Shown: one piece after another, positions 8,756 through 17,281 of the stretch
Numbering within the stretch: the first letter of the stretch is position 1
Layout: each line of letters starts with the position of its first letter
Assembly (NCBI GenBank): GCA_965223815.1
Contig: OZ245019.1
Location: forward strand, 3,348,001-3,412,000
Direction of reading: 5' to 3'
Length of the DNA stretch: 64,000 nucleotides
Source: HKST-UBA178 sp965223815
GTDB taxonomy: Bacteria > Pseudomonadota > Gammaproteobacteria > Chromatiales > Chromatiaceae
The notes under the pieces: model-generated
The model's input: the letters and a program-made list of their open reading frames with translations, nothing else
Database searches by the model: none
Told to the model about the DNA's origin: nothing
Position numbers and translations under genes: made by a program

Positions 8756-11419
8756 TCAACGATCGAAATTTTGGAAAAGCTGGTCCCCCGAAGGTGCCTC
8801 TCCACTGCTGAAGAAGTCCCTGAATCCACCGACTGCACCGGCATCCTCGCTGCCCTTTTCTTCTGCAGATCGCTGTTCAGCCTCCGCCAGTGCCTTGGCT
8901 TCACGTTCCCGTTTTTCTGCGGCAGCTGCAGCCTGGCGTCGTTCTATATCCCGGCGCAGCGACAATAGGCGCGGATCATTTTCAACTACACCAAGCCCCC
9001 GGTTAACGTATTGCAGGCTCTTGCGGTAGTTGCGTCTGTTAAGCGCTGTCGACGCCAACTCCCCATAACGTCCGGCGATGCGCTGCAATCCCAGCTGTGC
9101 CTCTTGGTTGTCCGGCTCCATCAACAAGACGGCTTGATAGTGCTGCCAGGCATTATCATCGCTCGGGTAGCGAAGACGGTCCTGCTGCAGCGCCTGCTCT
9201 CCCATGAGAAGCAGCTCAGCAATTCTCGTCTGTTCCTTGGCGGCGGTTACACTCTCAGGAGGAGCTTGGTTCTCCTCGACCTCCGCCGGTTCGGCTTGGA
9301 TGCCAGGCTCGGGCTGCTTCTCCGCAATTGTGGCGATTTCAACCTCCGTGGAGGACTCTGTTTCGGTCTGGACCGGAGAGCCAGGCCCACTTACGACCGC
9401 TGCTTCCAACGTCGTGCCGGGCACCTGTGAAATCCCTACACCGGCTGCAGTATCGGGCGCGGTATTAGATTCGGTTTTCGTTACCGGGATCGACTGTTGC
9501 TGCGGCCCGGCAACATCAGTTACCTGTTGCGCCGGTAGTTCACTCTGCTCCGCTTCGGCCTCCGTTCCCCCGGATTCCTGGGATACTGGTGCCTGTTGAG
9601 CATTCGGGATCGGTTCGGGAGTCGGATCCAAAGGCTCTGCTTCCGCCACCGGCTCGTCTTCGAAAAAGATACGCCCCGGCCGATGGTCTATCTCCCCCCC
9701 TTCCGTTATTTCGGGATTGGTGTGCACCGCGCCGGTATCCAATCGGGGGGAGATGTCCGCCGGGGAAGAATCATCCCCGCCGATGGAGTGCACCGCCACC
9801 GGAACTGCGGCAACCCGTTCCGGAGCCACTTCGGCCGCTGCTGAAAACACACTGGCCTCTATGTCCGCGGTCCCCAGTACATCGTCATTGAAATCAGTCA
9901 CCGATTCCAGGATATCCGGATCCTTTTTTTGCGGTACGGAAAGCTCGTAGGCCTCCCCCCCCCCTGCCACCGCTGCCGACACCTGAGTAGGGGGTACCGG
10001 AAGAGATACGGGCAGCTTGCCGATATGCTCCCTCCCCGATTCTACGCTTTTCGCCCCGGACAACGCAGCAGACGCAGTGCGACTGACCACGTCTTGGGTC
10101 TTCGGCTCCGTTGATGAGACAACCGGCACTGATGACTGGCTTTGTTGCTGACCATCTCGGTCTCCTATCAACGGAAAGAGCACGAGTGCCAGCCCGACAG
10201 CTGCCGCACCAAGTCCAAGTATCCAACGACCGCGGCGATCCAACAACGGCATGCGGGACCGTTCTTGAGTATAGGCAGTGTCCGCCGAATCACCATCCAG
10301 TTTGTCAACCGCGTTACGGAAAGGAATCACTTCGTTATCGGCAACCGGGGGCGGGGGAGCCTGGATTGACGGGTCTGGGGTAGTGGATACCTCTGGGATG
10401 ACAGGATCGGGGACGGTATCTGCTGGTAAGTCAGGTATTGGCGACCTGGTTCCGGATGGTACCGCCAGGGTGGTCTCCGGGTGGCGCCCCAGAAAATCTT
10501 TCTCCTCTGGAGTGAGGTAGACCATCCAGCTTTTATCAAGCGCCCTGGCGTCCATGAGGTCCAGCATACCCGGCAGGGGCTCTCCTTCAGTTGGGCCGGC
10601 AGCAGTGGAAAGGGGTAACAGCAGCTCTCCCTTTATCTCCTGAACAACGGACACCACATCGTCTATGTCGAGTCGATCTCGTTGCTCTACTGCTCCATGG
10701 AGAAAAAGTCGTGCACACAGCTTGCTAACATAACGCGGCAAACCTCCGCTGAAGCGATGGATCAGTACGAACGCCGTAGTCTCTATAACAGGATGGTTGC
10801 GCCAACCTGCGCACCGCAATCGGTGCAGGATATACTTCCTGGTCTCTTCCAGATTCAATGATTCGAGGTTACAGGCTGCCATCAAACGCTGGCGAAGCTG
10901 CTCCATCTCGGAACTCTGCAGACGTTCCTGCAATTCCTCTTGACCCAATAAAAAGACTTGCAGGAGCGGCCTTGATTTGAAGTGCATGTTGGTCAACAGA
11001 CGCACCTCCTCAAGCGCCTCATGACCAAGGTTCTGTGCCTCATCGATAATCAGCAGGGCGCGAGGCTGAAGCTTCAGAAAGCGCTCAATCTCTCGCAACA
11101 GCGTGGCCTTGTCCATACCCTCGCCGTTGATCCCGAACGCATAGGCAATCATACGCAGCAGATCTTCCACCCCCAGCAGGGTACTGGTCAAAGTGGCGGT
11201 AACCATATTTCCAGGCCGCACACTGGCCAGGTAGTCCTCGACGAGTGTGGTCTTTCCCGTACCCGAGTGACCGGTAACAACAAGGAAACCATCACCTTGT
11301 TCCAGAGCGTGCTGCATATAAGCCTGCGCCTTCCTGAAGCTACTGTGTGCGTATACAAACCGAGGATCAGGAGTAAGCCTGAAGGGATCCGCAGTCAGTT
11401 CATAGTACTCTCTGTACAT
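8756..11419 (-). CDS. ExeA-like AAA ATPase with membrane helix and C-terminal TPR region
   Basis: An 887-residue protein in three parts. Residues 1-270 are a GspA/ExeA-type ATPase: MYREYYELTADPFRLTPDP start, Walker A GHSGTGKTT near residue 50, Walker B ALLIIDEAQNL near 125, sensor region QVFLLGQEELQERL. A single membrane helix (WILGLGAAAVGLALVLFPLI) lies near residue 410. A long acidic, low-complexity linker rich in Glu, Pro and Ser leads to TPR-like helices (LLMGEQALQQDRL, HYQAVLLMEPDNQEAQLGLQRI, SLQYVNRGLGVVENDPRLLSLRRDI), ending in a coiled coil. In exosortase A loci such ATPases are standard members, and general-secretion GspA is the other close relative. A periplasmic TPR end coupled to a cytosolic ATPase suggests envelope assembly or polysaccharide export. 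Confidence 0.85.
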   Translation of the reverse strand: MYREYYELTADPFRLTPDPRFVYAHSSFRKAQAYMQHALEQGDGFLVVTGHSGTGKTTLVEDYLASVRPGNMVTATLTSTLLGVEDLLRMIAYAFGINGEGMDKATLLREIERFLKLQPRALLIIDEAQNLGHEALEEVRLLTNMHFKSRPLLQVFLLGQEELQERLQSSEMEQLRQRLMAACNLESLNLEETRKYILHRLRCAGWRNHPVIETTAFVLIHRFSGGLPRYVSKLCARLFLHGAVEQRDRLDIDDVVSVVQEIKGELLLPLSTAAGPTEGEPLPGMLDLMDARALDKSWMVYLTPEEKDFLGRHPETTLAVPSGTRSPIPDLPADTVPDPVIPEVSTTPDPSIQAPPPPVADNEVIPFRNAVDKLDGDSADTAYTQERSRMPLLDRRGRWILGLGAAAVGLALVLFPLIGDRDGQQQSQSSVPVVSSTEPKTQDVVSRTASAALSGAKSVESGREHIGKLPVSLPVPPTQVSAAVAGGGEAYELSVPQKKDPDILESVTDFNDDVLGTADIEASVFSAAAEVAPERVAAVPVAVHSIGGDDSSPADISPRLDTGAVHTNPEITEGGEIDHRPGRIFFEDEPVAEAEPLDPTPEPIPNAQQAPVSQESGGTEAEAEQSELPAQQVTDVAGPQQQSIPVTKTESNTAPDTAAGVGISQVPGTTLEAAVVSGPGSPVQTETESSTEVEIATIAEKQPEPGIQAEPAEVEENQAPPESVTAAKEQTRIAELLLMGEQALQQDRLRYPSDDNAWQHYQAVLLMEPDNQEAQLGLQRIAGRYGELASTALNRRNYRKSLQYVNRGLGVVENDPRLLSLRRDIERRQAAAAAEKREREAKALAEAEQRSAEEKGSEDAGAVGGFRDFFSSGEAPSGDQLFQNFDR

Positions 11420-11815
11420 GGGCTAGTACGCCATCGCTTGCGCCGATTACAACCAACAAGAGGAGCCTATTGGGCATTGACTCGCGCAATCTGCCAGGTC
11501 CAGCTACTCGTTGGGACTCCCCAAACCACACAACCACCACCGGAATGTTCAACTATACCGCAATGCACTCCTACGCAGAGAGGGTAATTATGCCTGCTCT
11601 AGCATACAAGCTATGTGAAAAATTCTGTATTTTCAACATTTTATATATATATTATAGGCGTCAACTCACAGAATAATCCCACAACTTATTGAAATACTTT
11701 ATTTTTTATAGTAACTCTTGTAGATTAACCGAGACATATACGGCATGGTTAAATATACCTCGAATGAAGGTTCCGCCGCGCCGTTCATCTACACCGGCTG
11801 CAGAGGATTGAGAAT
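11420..11815. other. Divergent intergenic region, AT-rich, likely promoters
   Basis: About 396 nt separate the minus-strand ATPase gene from the plus-strand SBBP gene. The stretch 11620-11760 is markedly AT-rich (ATATATATTATAG around 11645, TTGAAATACTTTATTTTTTA around 11690) and is where promoters for both sides would be expected. I cannot assign a -35/-10 pair with confidence, and see no coding sequence. Confidence 0.4.
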
Positions 11816-13777
11816 ATGGAGAAGCCCCCCCGCAAAATGGAATCGGTCACCCGCCACTACCTTCCGGTTGCACTTACACTCATCCTCCTCCTTTTGCCCT
11901 GGAGCCTAGTGAAGGGCGCCCTCCCCAATCATAGAAGTCCAATGGTCTCCCTGATTTCAGGCAATCATTTGCTTGGATTCCAAGCGGATGGCTTTTATGT
12001 GGGGGGTGGAGACCACATGCTCCATGTCGGTTTTCTGCAGAGTTCGGGCTCGGTTCCGCGGATCGTGGAAGGCACCCTGGACCCGCGTCGAGCCACATTG
12101 CCGAAACAGGTGCAATATACCGATTTGTGGCCAGGAATTGATCTCAGTTACGAAACCGGAACCAAAGGTATCGCCCAGAGCACTTGGCGTATCGCTCCCG
12201 GCAGCCATCCCAGCATGATTCGCCTAAGCTATAGCGCCATTCCCCGGGTACAACCTGATGGCAGCCTGAAGATTCTCCTGGAAAACGGCTGGATGCGAGA
12301 GTCCGCACCAATAGCCTGGCAGGTCGTAGAGGATCAGCGAATTCCGGTCGTGGTTTCATTCAAGCTATTGGCAACTGCCGGCAGTCGGGCCTCGGTCGGA
12401 TTTGAGGTCGGAGACTACCGTTCCGATCTACCACTGCTGATCGATCCCGTGCTGCAATGGAATACTTTTATGGGCGCCGCCGCCGAACCCGATCAGGGCC
12501 GCGCCATCGCAGTGGATGCAAACCATAATGTGTACGTAACTGGCACCAGCAGCAACGCCTGGAACGGCGACTGGGGAGATCCGGTCAACGCCTACAACGG
12601 TAACAGAGACGCCTTTCTGGTGAAGTTCGATGCTTATGGCAGATCTATCTGGCATACCTTCATCGGGGCGGCACACCATGACGACGGATATGCACTTGAC
12701 GTCGACGACAACGGCGGGATTTATGTTGCTGGGACCAGCACCTTGACCTGGGGCACACCCATCAACGGACTAACGGGAAGCACGGATGCATTCGTAGCCA
12801 AGTTCGACAGCGATGGCGAGTTGCTCTGGAACACCTTCATGGGCTCCGCTGACCCCGACGAAGCAGTGGCCATCCACGTAAATGGCGCCGGTACCCTGGT
12901 TCATATTTCGGGGAAGAGCGCCAACACCTGGGGGACTCCTGTAAACGCCCATGCCGGCGGTACCGACGCGCTGGTATCCCGCCTGGACGGCAATGGCAAC
13001 CGCTTGTGGCATACCTTCATGGGTTCCAACAATGCGGATGGTGCGAACGCCGTCGCCGCGGATTCTGACGGCAATGTTTATACCGGCGGCCTGAGCACTG
13101 ACACCTGGGGTACACCAGTCAATGCACATGCAGGAAATTCAGACGCCTTCGCTGCCAAATTGAATACTGCCGGCGCCCTAGTCTGGCACACCTTTCTCGG
13201 ATCTGGATCAGATGACGAGGCCAGGGCCATAGATGTCGCGGGGGACGGCAGCGTTTACCTGGCGGGCAGCAGTGCCGCCACCTGGGGCGCCCCGAATATC
13301 GCCTACACCGGAGGCGTCGATGGCTTTGCCGCCAAACTGGATAGCAACGGGGCCAGGTTATGGAACACTTTCTTGGGTTCAGCAGGCGACGACGACGCCG
13401 CCGCTGCATACTTTGGTAGCGAAGGAACGCTCCTCGTTGCAGGATCCAGCGACGCAACCTGGGGCACACCGCTCAATGATCACGCAGGCAGCACAGACGC
13501 TTTCTCCGTAGAGCTGGACAGTGACGGTGCATTGATCTGGAGTACGTTCGTCGGCTCTGTTAACGAAGATACCGGCAACGGAATCTCTCAGCTGGAAGAC
13601 CGGATTTATATCACGGGTTCCAGCCGCTCCACCTGGGGCACTCCCGGAAACCCACACAATGGCGCGGAGCTCGACGCTTTTGCGGCGATGTTGAGTGACA
13701 ATCCGCTGCCGGAAGAAGGTTGCAAATTCTTCACCATTAGGACGGCCAGCAATACAGCCTTTACAGTGTGCCTGTAG
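11816..13777 (+). CDS. SBBP beta-propeller repeat protein, exported
   Basis: 653 residues with an N-terminal signal segment (LPVALTLILLLLPWSLVKGA). Residues about 40-215 match the N-terminal domain that commonly precedes SBBP repeats (VQYTDLWPGIDLSYE, IRLSYSAIPRVQPDGSLKI). Then come seven repeats of about 55-57 residues, each starting W-x-TF-(M/L/I/V)-G and containing a VYVTGTS-like strand and a (T/S)WGTPVN motif, ending with D-A-F-A-A-K-L-type strands; together a likely seven-bladed propeller. The last 30 residues carry two cysteines and no PEP-CTERM motif or membrane helix. It is probably secreted or surface-located. Ligand unknown. Confidence 0.85.
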   Translation: MEKPPRKMESVTRHYLPVALTLILLLLPWSLVKGALPNHRSPMVSLISGNHLLGFQADGFYVGGGDHMLHVGFLQSSGSVPRIVEGTLDPRRATLPKQVQYTDLWPGIDLSYETGTKGIAQSTWRIAPGSHPSMIRLSYSAIPRVQPDGSLKILLENGWMRESAPIAWQVVEDQRIPVVVSFKLLATAGSRASVGFEVGDYRSDLPLLIDPVLQWNTFMGAAAEPDQGRAIAVDANHNVYVTGTSSNAWNGDWGDPVNAYNGNRDAFLVKFDAYGRSIWHTFIGAAHHDDGYALDVDDNGGIYVAGTSTLTWGTPINGLTGSTDAFVAKFDSDGELLWNTFMGSADPDEAVAIHVNGAGTLVHISGKSANTWGTPVNAHAGGTDALVSRLDGNGNRLWHTFMGSNNADGANAVAADSDGNVYTGGLSTDTWGTPVNAHAGNSDAFAAKLNTAGALVWHTFLGSGSDDEARAIDVAGDGSVYLAGSSAATWGAPNIAYTGGVDGFAAKLDSNGARLWNTFLGSAGDDDAAAAYFGSEGTLLVAGSSDATWGTPLNDHAGSTDAFSVELDSDGALIWSTFVGSVNEDTGNGISQLEDRIYITGSSRSTWGTPGNPHNGAELDAFAAMLSDNPLPEEGCKFFTIRTASNTAFTVCL

Positions 13778-13950
13778 CGACTTCTGGGCCGCTTTTCCAG
13801 AATACCTATAGTCTAATATCGCGCTGCCGCTAAAAGACAATCCGGGAGTATTTGGTATAGCTGCCATATTGAACGGCGATATCATATAATCCCGGCTTTT
13901 GTTAAATGGAGAGTGGCGAAATTCTGCCGCTTAAAATGCAGGAGATTCCT

Positions 13951-14202
13951 ATGACCCCTTTTGAGTCGGTTAAAGAAATTGTTGGGCAGGTACTCCAACT
14001 TGGGGACCGAATTAACGATTTCACCCCCGAGACTGCCCTTCTCGGCAGTGTGCCGGAGTTCGACTCGATGGTCGTGGTGGCCGTGATTACCGCAATAGAA
14101 GACGAGTACGGTTTTATAGTCGAGGATGACGAAGTGACCGCCGATATTTTTGAAACCATGGGAACCCTCCACCAATTCATAACTGAAAAATCCGCCAGCT
14201 AG
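13951..14202 (+). CDS. Free-standing acyl carrier protein
   Basis: 83 residues. The phosphopantetheine site is PEFDSMVVVAVI with Ser39, in the family's D-S-M/L setting. The sequence is acidic and all-helical as expected. The ATG at 13951 has GGAG 7-10 nt upstream, which decides the start over the longer frame from 13906. A TATAAT hexamer sits at 13885-13890 but no good -35 partner is seen. The following hydrolase gene starts only 10 nt after the stop. ACPs in this position, followed by hydrolases, a glycosyltransferase and an amidotransferase, are typical of exosortase-A-associated loci. It would need a phosphopantetheinyl transferase, and one is encoded at 21511. Confidence 0.88.
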   Translation: MTPFESVKEIVGQVLQLGDRINDFTPETALLGSVPEFDSMVVVAVITAIEDEYGFIVEDDEVTADIFETMGTLHQFITEKSAS

Positions 14203-14212
14203 CGCTGTCAAG

Positions 14213-15967
14213 TTGATACGCACCCTCCACATCCCCGGCAATAGGGGAAACCTGCTTGTTATCCTCCACCTCCCGGATAAGGACACGATTCCCGAAAAGT
14301 GGGTGCTGCACATACCTGCATTTGCCGAGGAGATGAACAAATCGCGGCATCTGGTGGCTCAACAAGCCCGGCAGTGGTGCGATCTAGGGTATGGGGTTGC
14401 CATTCCGGACCTTTATGGCACCGGCGACTCTGCCGGTGAGTTCAGTGAAGCAAACTGGGCCATGTGGGCCAAGGACATCCTATCGCTGACCCAATGGATC
14501 GGCAGACAGGGGGGAATTTCCGCCTGTCTCTGGGGTTTGAGGTTAGGGTGCTTACTGGCCTGTGCCGTCATCAAGGAGGCACCAGCCTCACTGGGCTTGC
14601 GGATCGAAAGGTTAATCTTCTGGCAACCCGTTATCCTCGGTGAACAGTTCATCAACCAGTTTTTGCGCATGAGACTCGCTGCTGGCCTGTTGAATGGCAA
14701 CCGGGAGTCCGTAGCGATGCTGCGCGAACGGGCATCATCCGAAGGTGTGCTGGAAGTCGCTGGTTATCACATTTCCACCGATCTGATTGAACAGCTATCG
14801 AAGCTGAGGCTGGAGGAGCTAGCGCCTCCAGCGGCGATCCCGGTTGACTGGATTGAGATTGGCAATAGACCGGACAAACCGCTGTCAACGGCGGCCCAAC
14901 GTGTCGCAGATCTTTGGAGGCAGTCGGGTAACCCGGACATCACTACCCATACGGTGACGGGAGATCCATTCTGGTCCACACAGGAGCTTGCGAGCGCCCC
15001 CACCCTGATCGAGGCTGGACGGGACCTCATTGCCCCCACCCAGATTGATCCCACTGTATCAGACCCGCCCCCTATCGCTGCCGCCGGAGAAAAGGGCACG
15101 GAGAGTGACAACGAGCTCTCTTTGATATTCAGCTGCCAGCAATCTCAACTGGTGGGTGTGCTGCATCGCTCCAGCCACCCTGCAGCTGTGGGCATACTGC
15201 TGGTCGTCGGCGGCCCCCAGTACCGGGTTGGAAGTCACAGACAGTTTGTATTACTCAGCCGCAGGCTCGCCGCAGCCGGGATTCCGGTTTTCCGTTTCGA
15301 CTACCGCGGCATGGGAGACAGCGACGGCGAAATGGTGGGCTTCGAAGGCATATCCCCGGATATCAGGGCCGCCATTGATGCGCTTCTTGCCGCGGACGAG
15401 CATCTTCGTGAGATCGTCATCTGGGGTCTGTGCGACGCGGCAACTGCAGCCTGCTTCTATGCCGCTAGCGATGCCAGGGTCTCAGGGCTGGTGCTGCTCA
15501 ATCCATGGGTTCGCAGCGAACAGGGAATTGCTAAGACTTACCTAAAGCACTATTACCGTGACCGGATACTGGACCGCACCCTTTGGCGCAAAGTTCTCAA
15601 GGGGGATTTCGATTACAGGGCAGCGGTGAAGTCCTTGTTCGGCCTGTTTAAAAGCGCTCGAGTTCCAACAGAAATCACCGAAACTCAAACTGCGAGCGAG
15701 ACCAGAATGCCCGCTCAACCCCTCTCCGAGCGCTTTGCCGCGTCCCTGCGTCGCTACCAGGGAAGTGTACTTTTGATCCTCAGCGGAAACGACCTGACTG
15801 CCGCTGAGTTTAAGGAAGCGGTAAAAGCATCCGCGCCTCTTCGCCGTCTGATGAGGGCGGACAGGATAAGCCGACGGGACCTCCATGAGGCAGACCATAC
15901 CTTCTCGCGTGAACCTTGGCGTGAGCAGGTGGCGAATTGGACGATAGAGTGGGTGAAGAAACTTTGA
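14213..15967 (+). CDS. Fusion of exosortase-A-type hydrolase 2 and hydrolase 1 (two alpha/beta-hydrolase domains)
   Basis: 584 residues in two halves. Residues 1-285 resemble the exosortase A system 'hydrolase 2' (HIPAFAEEMNKSRHLVAQQA, YGVAIPDLYGTGDSAGEF); at the nucleophile elbow it reads LWGLRLG, so Arg replaces Ser/Cys. Residues about 300-584 resemble 'hydrolase 1' (LLVVGGPQYRVGSHRQFVLL, GIPVFRFDYRGMGDSDGE); here the elbow reads WGLCDAA, giving a Cys nucleophile. In known loci the two are usually separate neighbouring genes. It starts with TTG right after the ACP gene and its stop overlaps the next gene. Substrates are unknown; an acyl-thioester on the adjacent ACP is a reasonable guess. 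Confidence 0.82.
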   Translation: MIRTLHIPGNRGNLLVILHLPDKDTIPEKWVLHIPAFAEEMNKSRHLVAQQARQWCDLGYGVAIPDLYGTGDSAGEFSEANWAMWAKDILSLTQWIGRQGGISACLWGLRLGCLLACAVIKEAPASLGLRIERLIFWQPVILGEQFINQFLRMRLAAGLLNGNRESVAMLRERASSEGVLEVAGYHISTDLIEQLSKLRLEELAPPAAIPVDWIEIGNRPDKPLSTAAQRVADLWRQSGNPDITTHTVTGDPFWSTQELASAPTLIEAGRDLIAPTQIDPTVSDPPPIAAAGEKGTESDNELSLIFSCQQSQLVGVLHRSSHPAAVGILLVVGGPQYRVGSHRQFVLLSRRLAAAGIPVFRFDYRGMGDSDGEMVGFEGISPDIRAAIDALLAADEHLREIVIWGLCDAATAACFYAASDARVSGLVLLNPWVRSEQGIAKTYLKHYYRDRILDRTLWRKVLKGDFDYRAAVKSLFGLFKSARVPTEITETQTASETRMPAQPLSERFAASLRRYQGSVLLILSGNDLTAAEFKEAVKASAPLRRLMRADRISRRDLHEADHTFSREPWREQVANWTIEWVKKL

Positions 15968-17232
15968 AACGCGCACTGTTGGTGGCATTCCACTATCCGC
16001 CCGTTGCTTTCAGCAGTGGGTTGCAGCGGACCCTGGCATACTCCCAGCACCTTCAACAACATGGTTGGCAGCCTCTGGTGCTCTCTGCACACCCAAGAGC
16101 GGCCCGAGGCGGAACCAGTGACCAGATCAACGATATACCCGCCGATGTAGTAGTGAAACGCGCCTTCGCGCTGGACAGCGGGCGCCACCTGGCGATAGCA
16201 GGGCGCTATCCCGATATCCTGGCCATGCCCGACCGTTGGGTAAGCTGGTGGTTCGGTGCCGTTTTCTCGGGATGGACCATGATCAAACGCTACCGGCCCG
16301 AAGTTATCTGGACTACTTACCCCATAGCCACAGCCCACCTCATCGGATTGACATTACACCGACTTACCGGTCTGCCCTGGGTGGCCGATTTCCGAGATTC
16401 CATGACCGAAGAAGGCTACCCAAGAAATTCCAGACGCCGTAAGGTATTTCGATGGATAGAACGAAAATCAATCAACGCCTGCAGCAAAGCCATATTCACC
16501 ACACCCGGTGCCGTGTCGATGTACCGGGAACGATACCCCCATCTTCCCGACACCCACTGGGCAATGCTGCCCAATGGCTACAACGAAGAGATATTTCGCG
16601 ATGTGGAGCAGAGGTTTGAAAAGCGGCCCCCTGCTTCCGGCGCGCGGCCGCTGACCCTTGTCCATAGTGGCGTCCTCTATCCCCAAGAGCGGGATCCGCG
16701 GCATTTTTTCAAGGCCATTTCGCGGCTGAAGAGGGAAGCCAAAATTTCATCGCAGCGCCTCCGGATCGTGCTGCGAGCCACCGGTTCCAATGCCTTCTAC
16801 CAACGGATGCTGGAGGATCTTGGAATCCAGGATATCGTAAAACTTGCCACCAGTATTCCCTACCGCGAGGCGTTGTCCGAAATGTTCTCAGCAGATGGAC
16901 TGCTGGTGTTTCAGGCCGCCGACTGCAATCACCAGGTCCCAGCAAAAATTTATGAATACTTCAGAGCGCGACGACCGGTTTTTTCCCTGACCGACCCTCA
17001 AGGGGACACCGCGAGCACCCTACGCGAGGCGGGCATAGATGCCATCGTTCCTTTGGACGATGCGGAGATGATTGCTGAAGGACTGATGAACTTTCTGAAT
17101 CGCCTTAACACGGGAGATTATGCCATAGCCACCGAAAGTGCTATCAGCAGAAGCTCGCGACAGTACAGCGCTCAGACGTTGGCGAAGATTTTTGAGGAGG
17201 TGTCGAACAAACCTCAAGACACTGGCCGGTGA
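15964..17232 (+). CDS. Family 4-like glycosyltransferase
   Basis: About 422 residues with a two-Rossmann GT-B layout. The N-terminal nucleotide-fold region reads RALLVAFHYPPVAFSSGLQR, followed by an acceptor-domain section (VIWTTYPIATAHLIGLTLH, LPWVADFRDSM). The donor half begins at GVLYPQERDPRHFFKAI, with a late segment VPAKIYEYFRARRPVF that normally contacts the sugar nucleotide. I place the start at the TTG at 15964 that overlaps the TGA of the hydrolase fusion, giving an MKRALLV N-terminus as in relatives; a GTG at 15949 is the alternative. It would transfer sugar in polysaccharide synthesis on the cytoplasmic side. Confidence 0.82.
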   Translation: MKRALLVAFHYPPVAFSSGLQRTLAYSQHLQQHGWQPLVLSAHPRAARGGTSDQINDIPADVVVKRAFALDSGRHLAIAGRYPDILAMPDRWVSWWFGAVFSGWTMIKRYRPEVIWTTYPIATAHLIGLTLHRLTGLPWVADFRDSMTEEGYPRNSRRRKVFRWIERKSINACSKAIFTTPGAVSMYRERYPHLPDTHWAMLPNGYNEEIFRDVEQRFEKRPPASGARPLTLVHSGVLYPQERDPRHFFKAISRLKREAKISSQRLRIVLRATGSNAFYQRMLEDLGIQDIVKLATSIPYREALSEMFSADGLLVFQAADCNHQVPAKIYEYFRARRPVFSLTDPQGDTASTLREAGIDAIVPLDDAEMIAEGLMNFLNRLNTGDYAIATESAISRSSRQYSAQTLAKIFEEVSNKPQDTGR

Positions 17233-17281
17233 TTGCCTTTCTCGGTGAAAACTCGGGCGGGATCCAGCCAGGGTGTTGAAG

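Noticed and set aside
13690..13777. Possible PEP-CTERM sorting signal at the end of the SBBP protein
   Set aside because: The tail has two cysteines and a PLPEEG stretch but no membrane helix or basic cluster, so it does not fit the signal.
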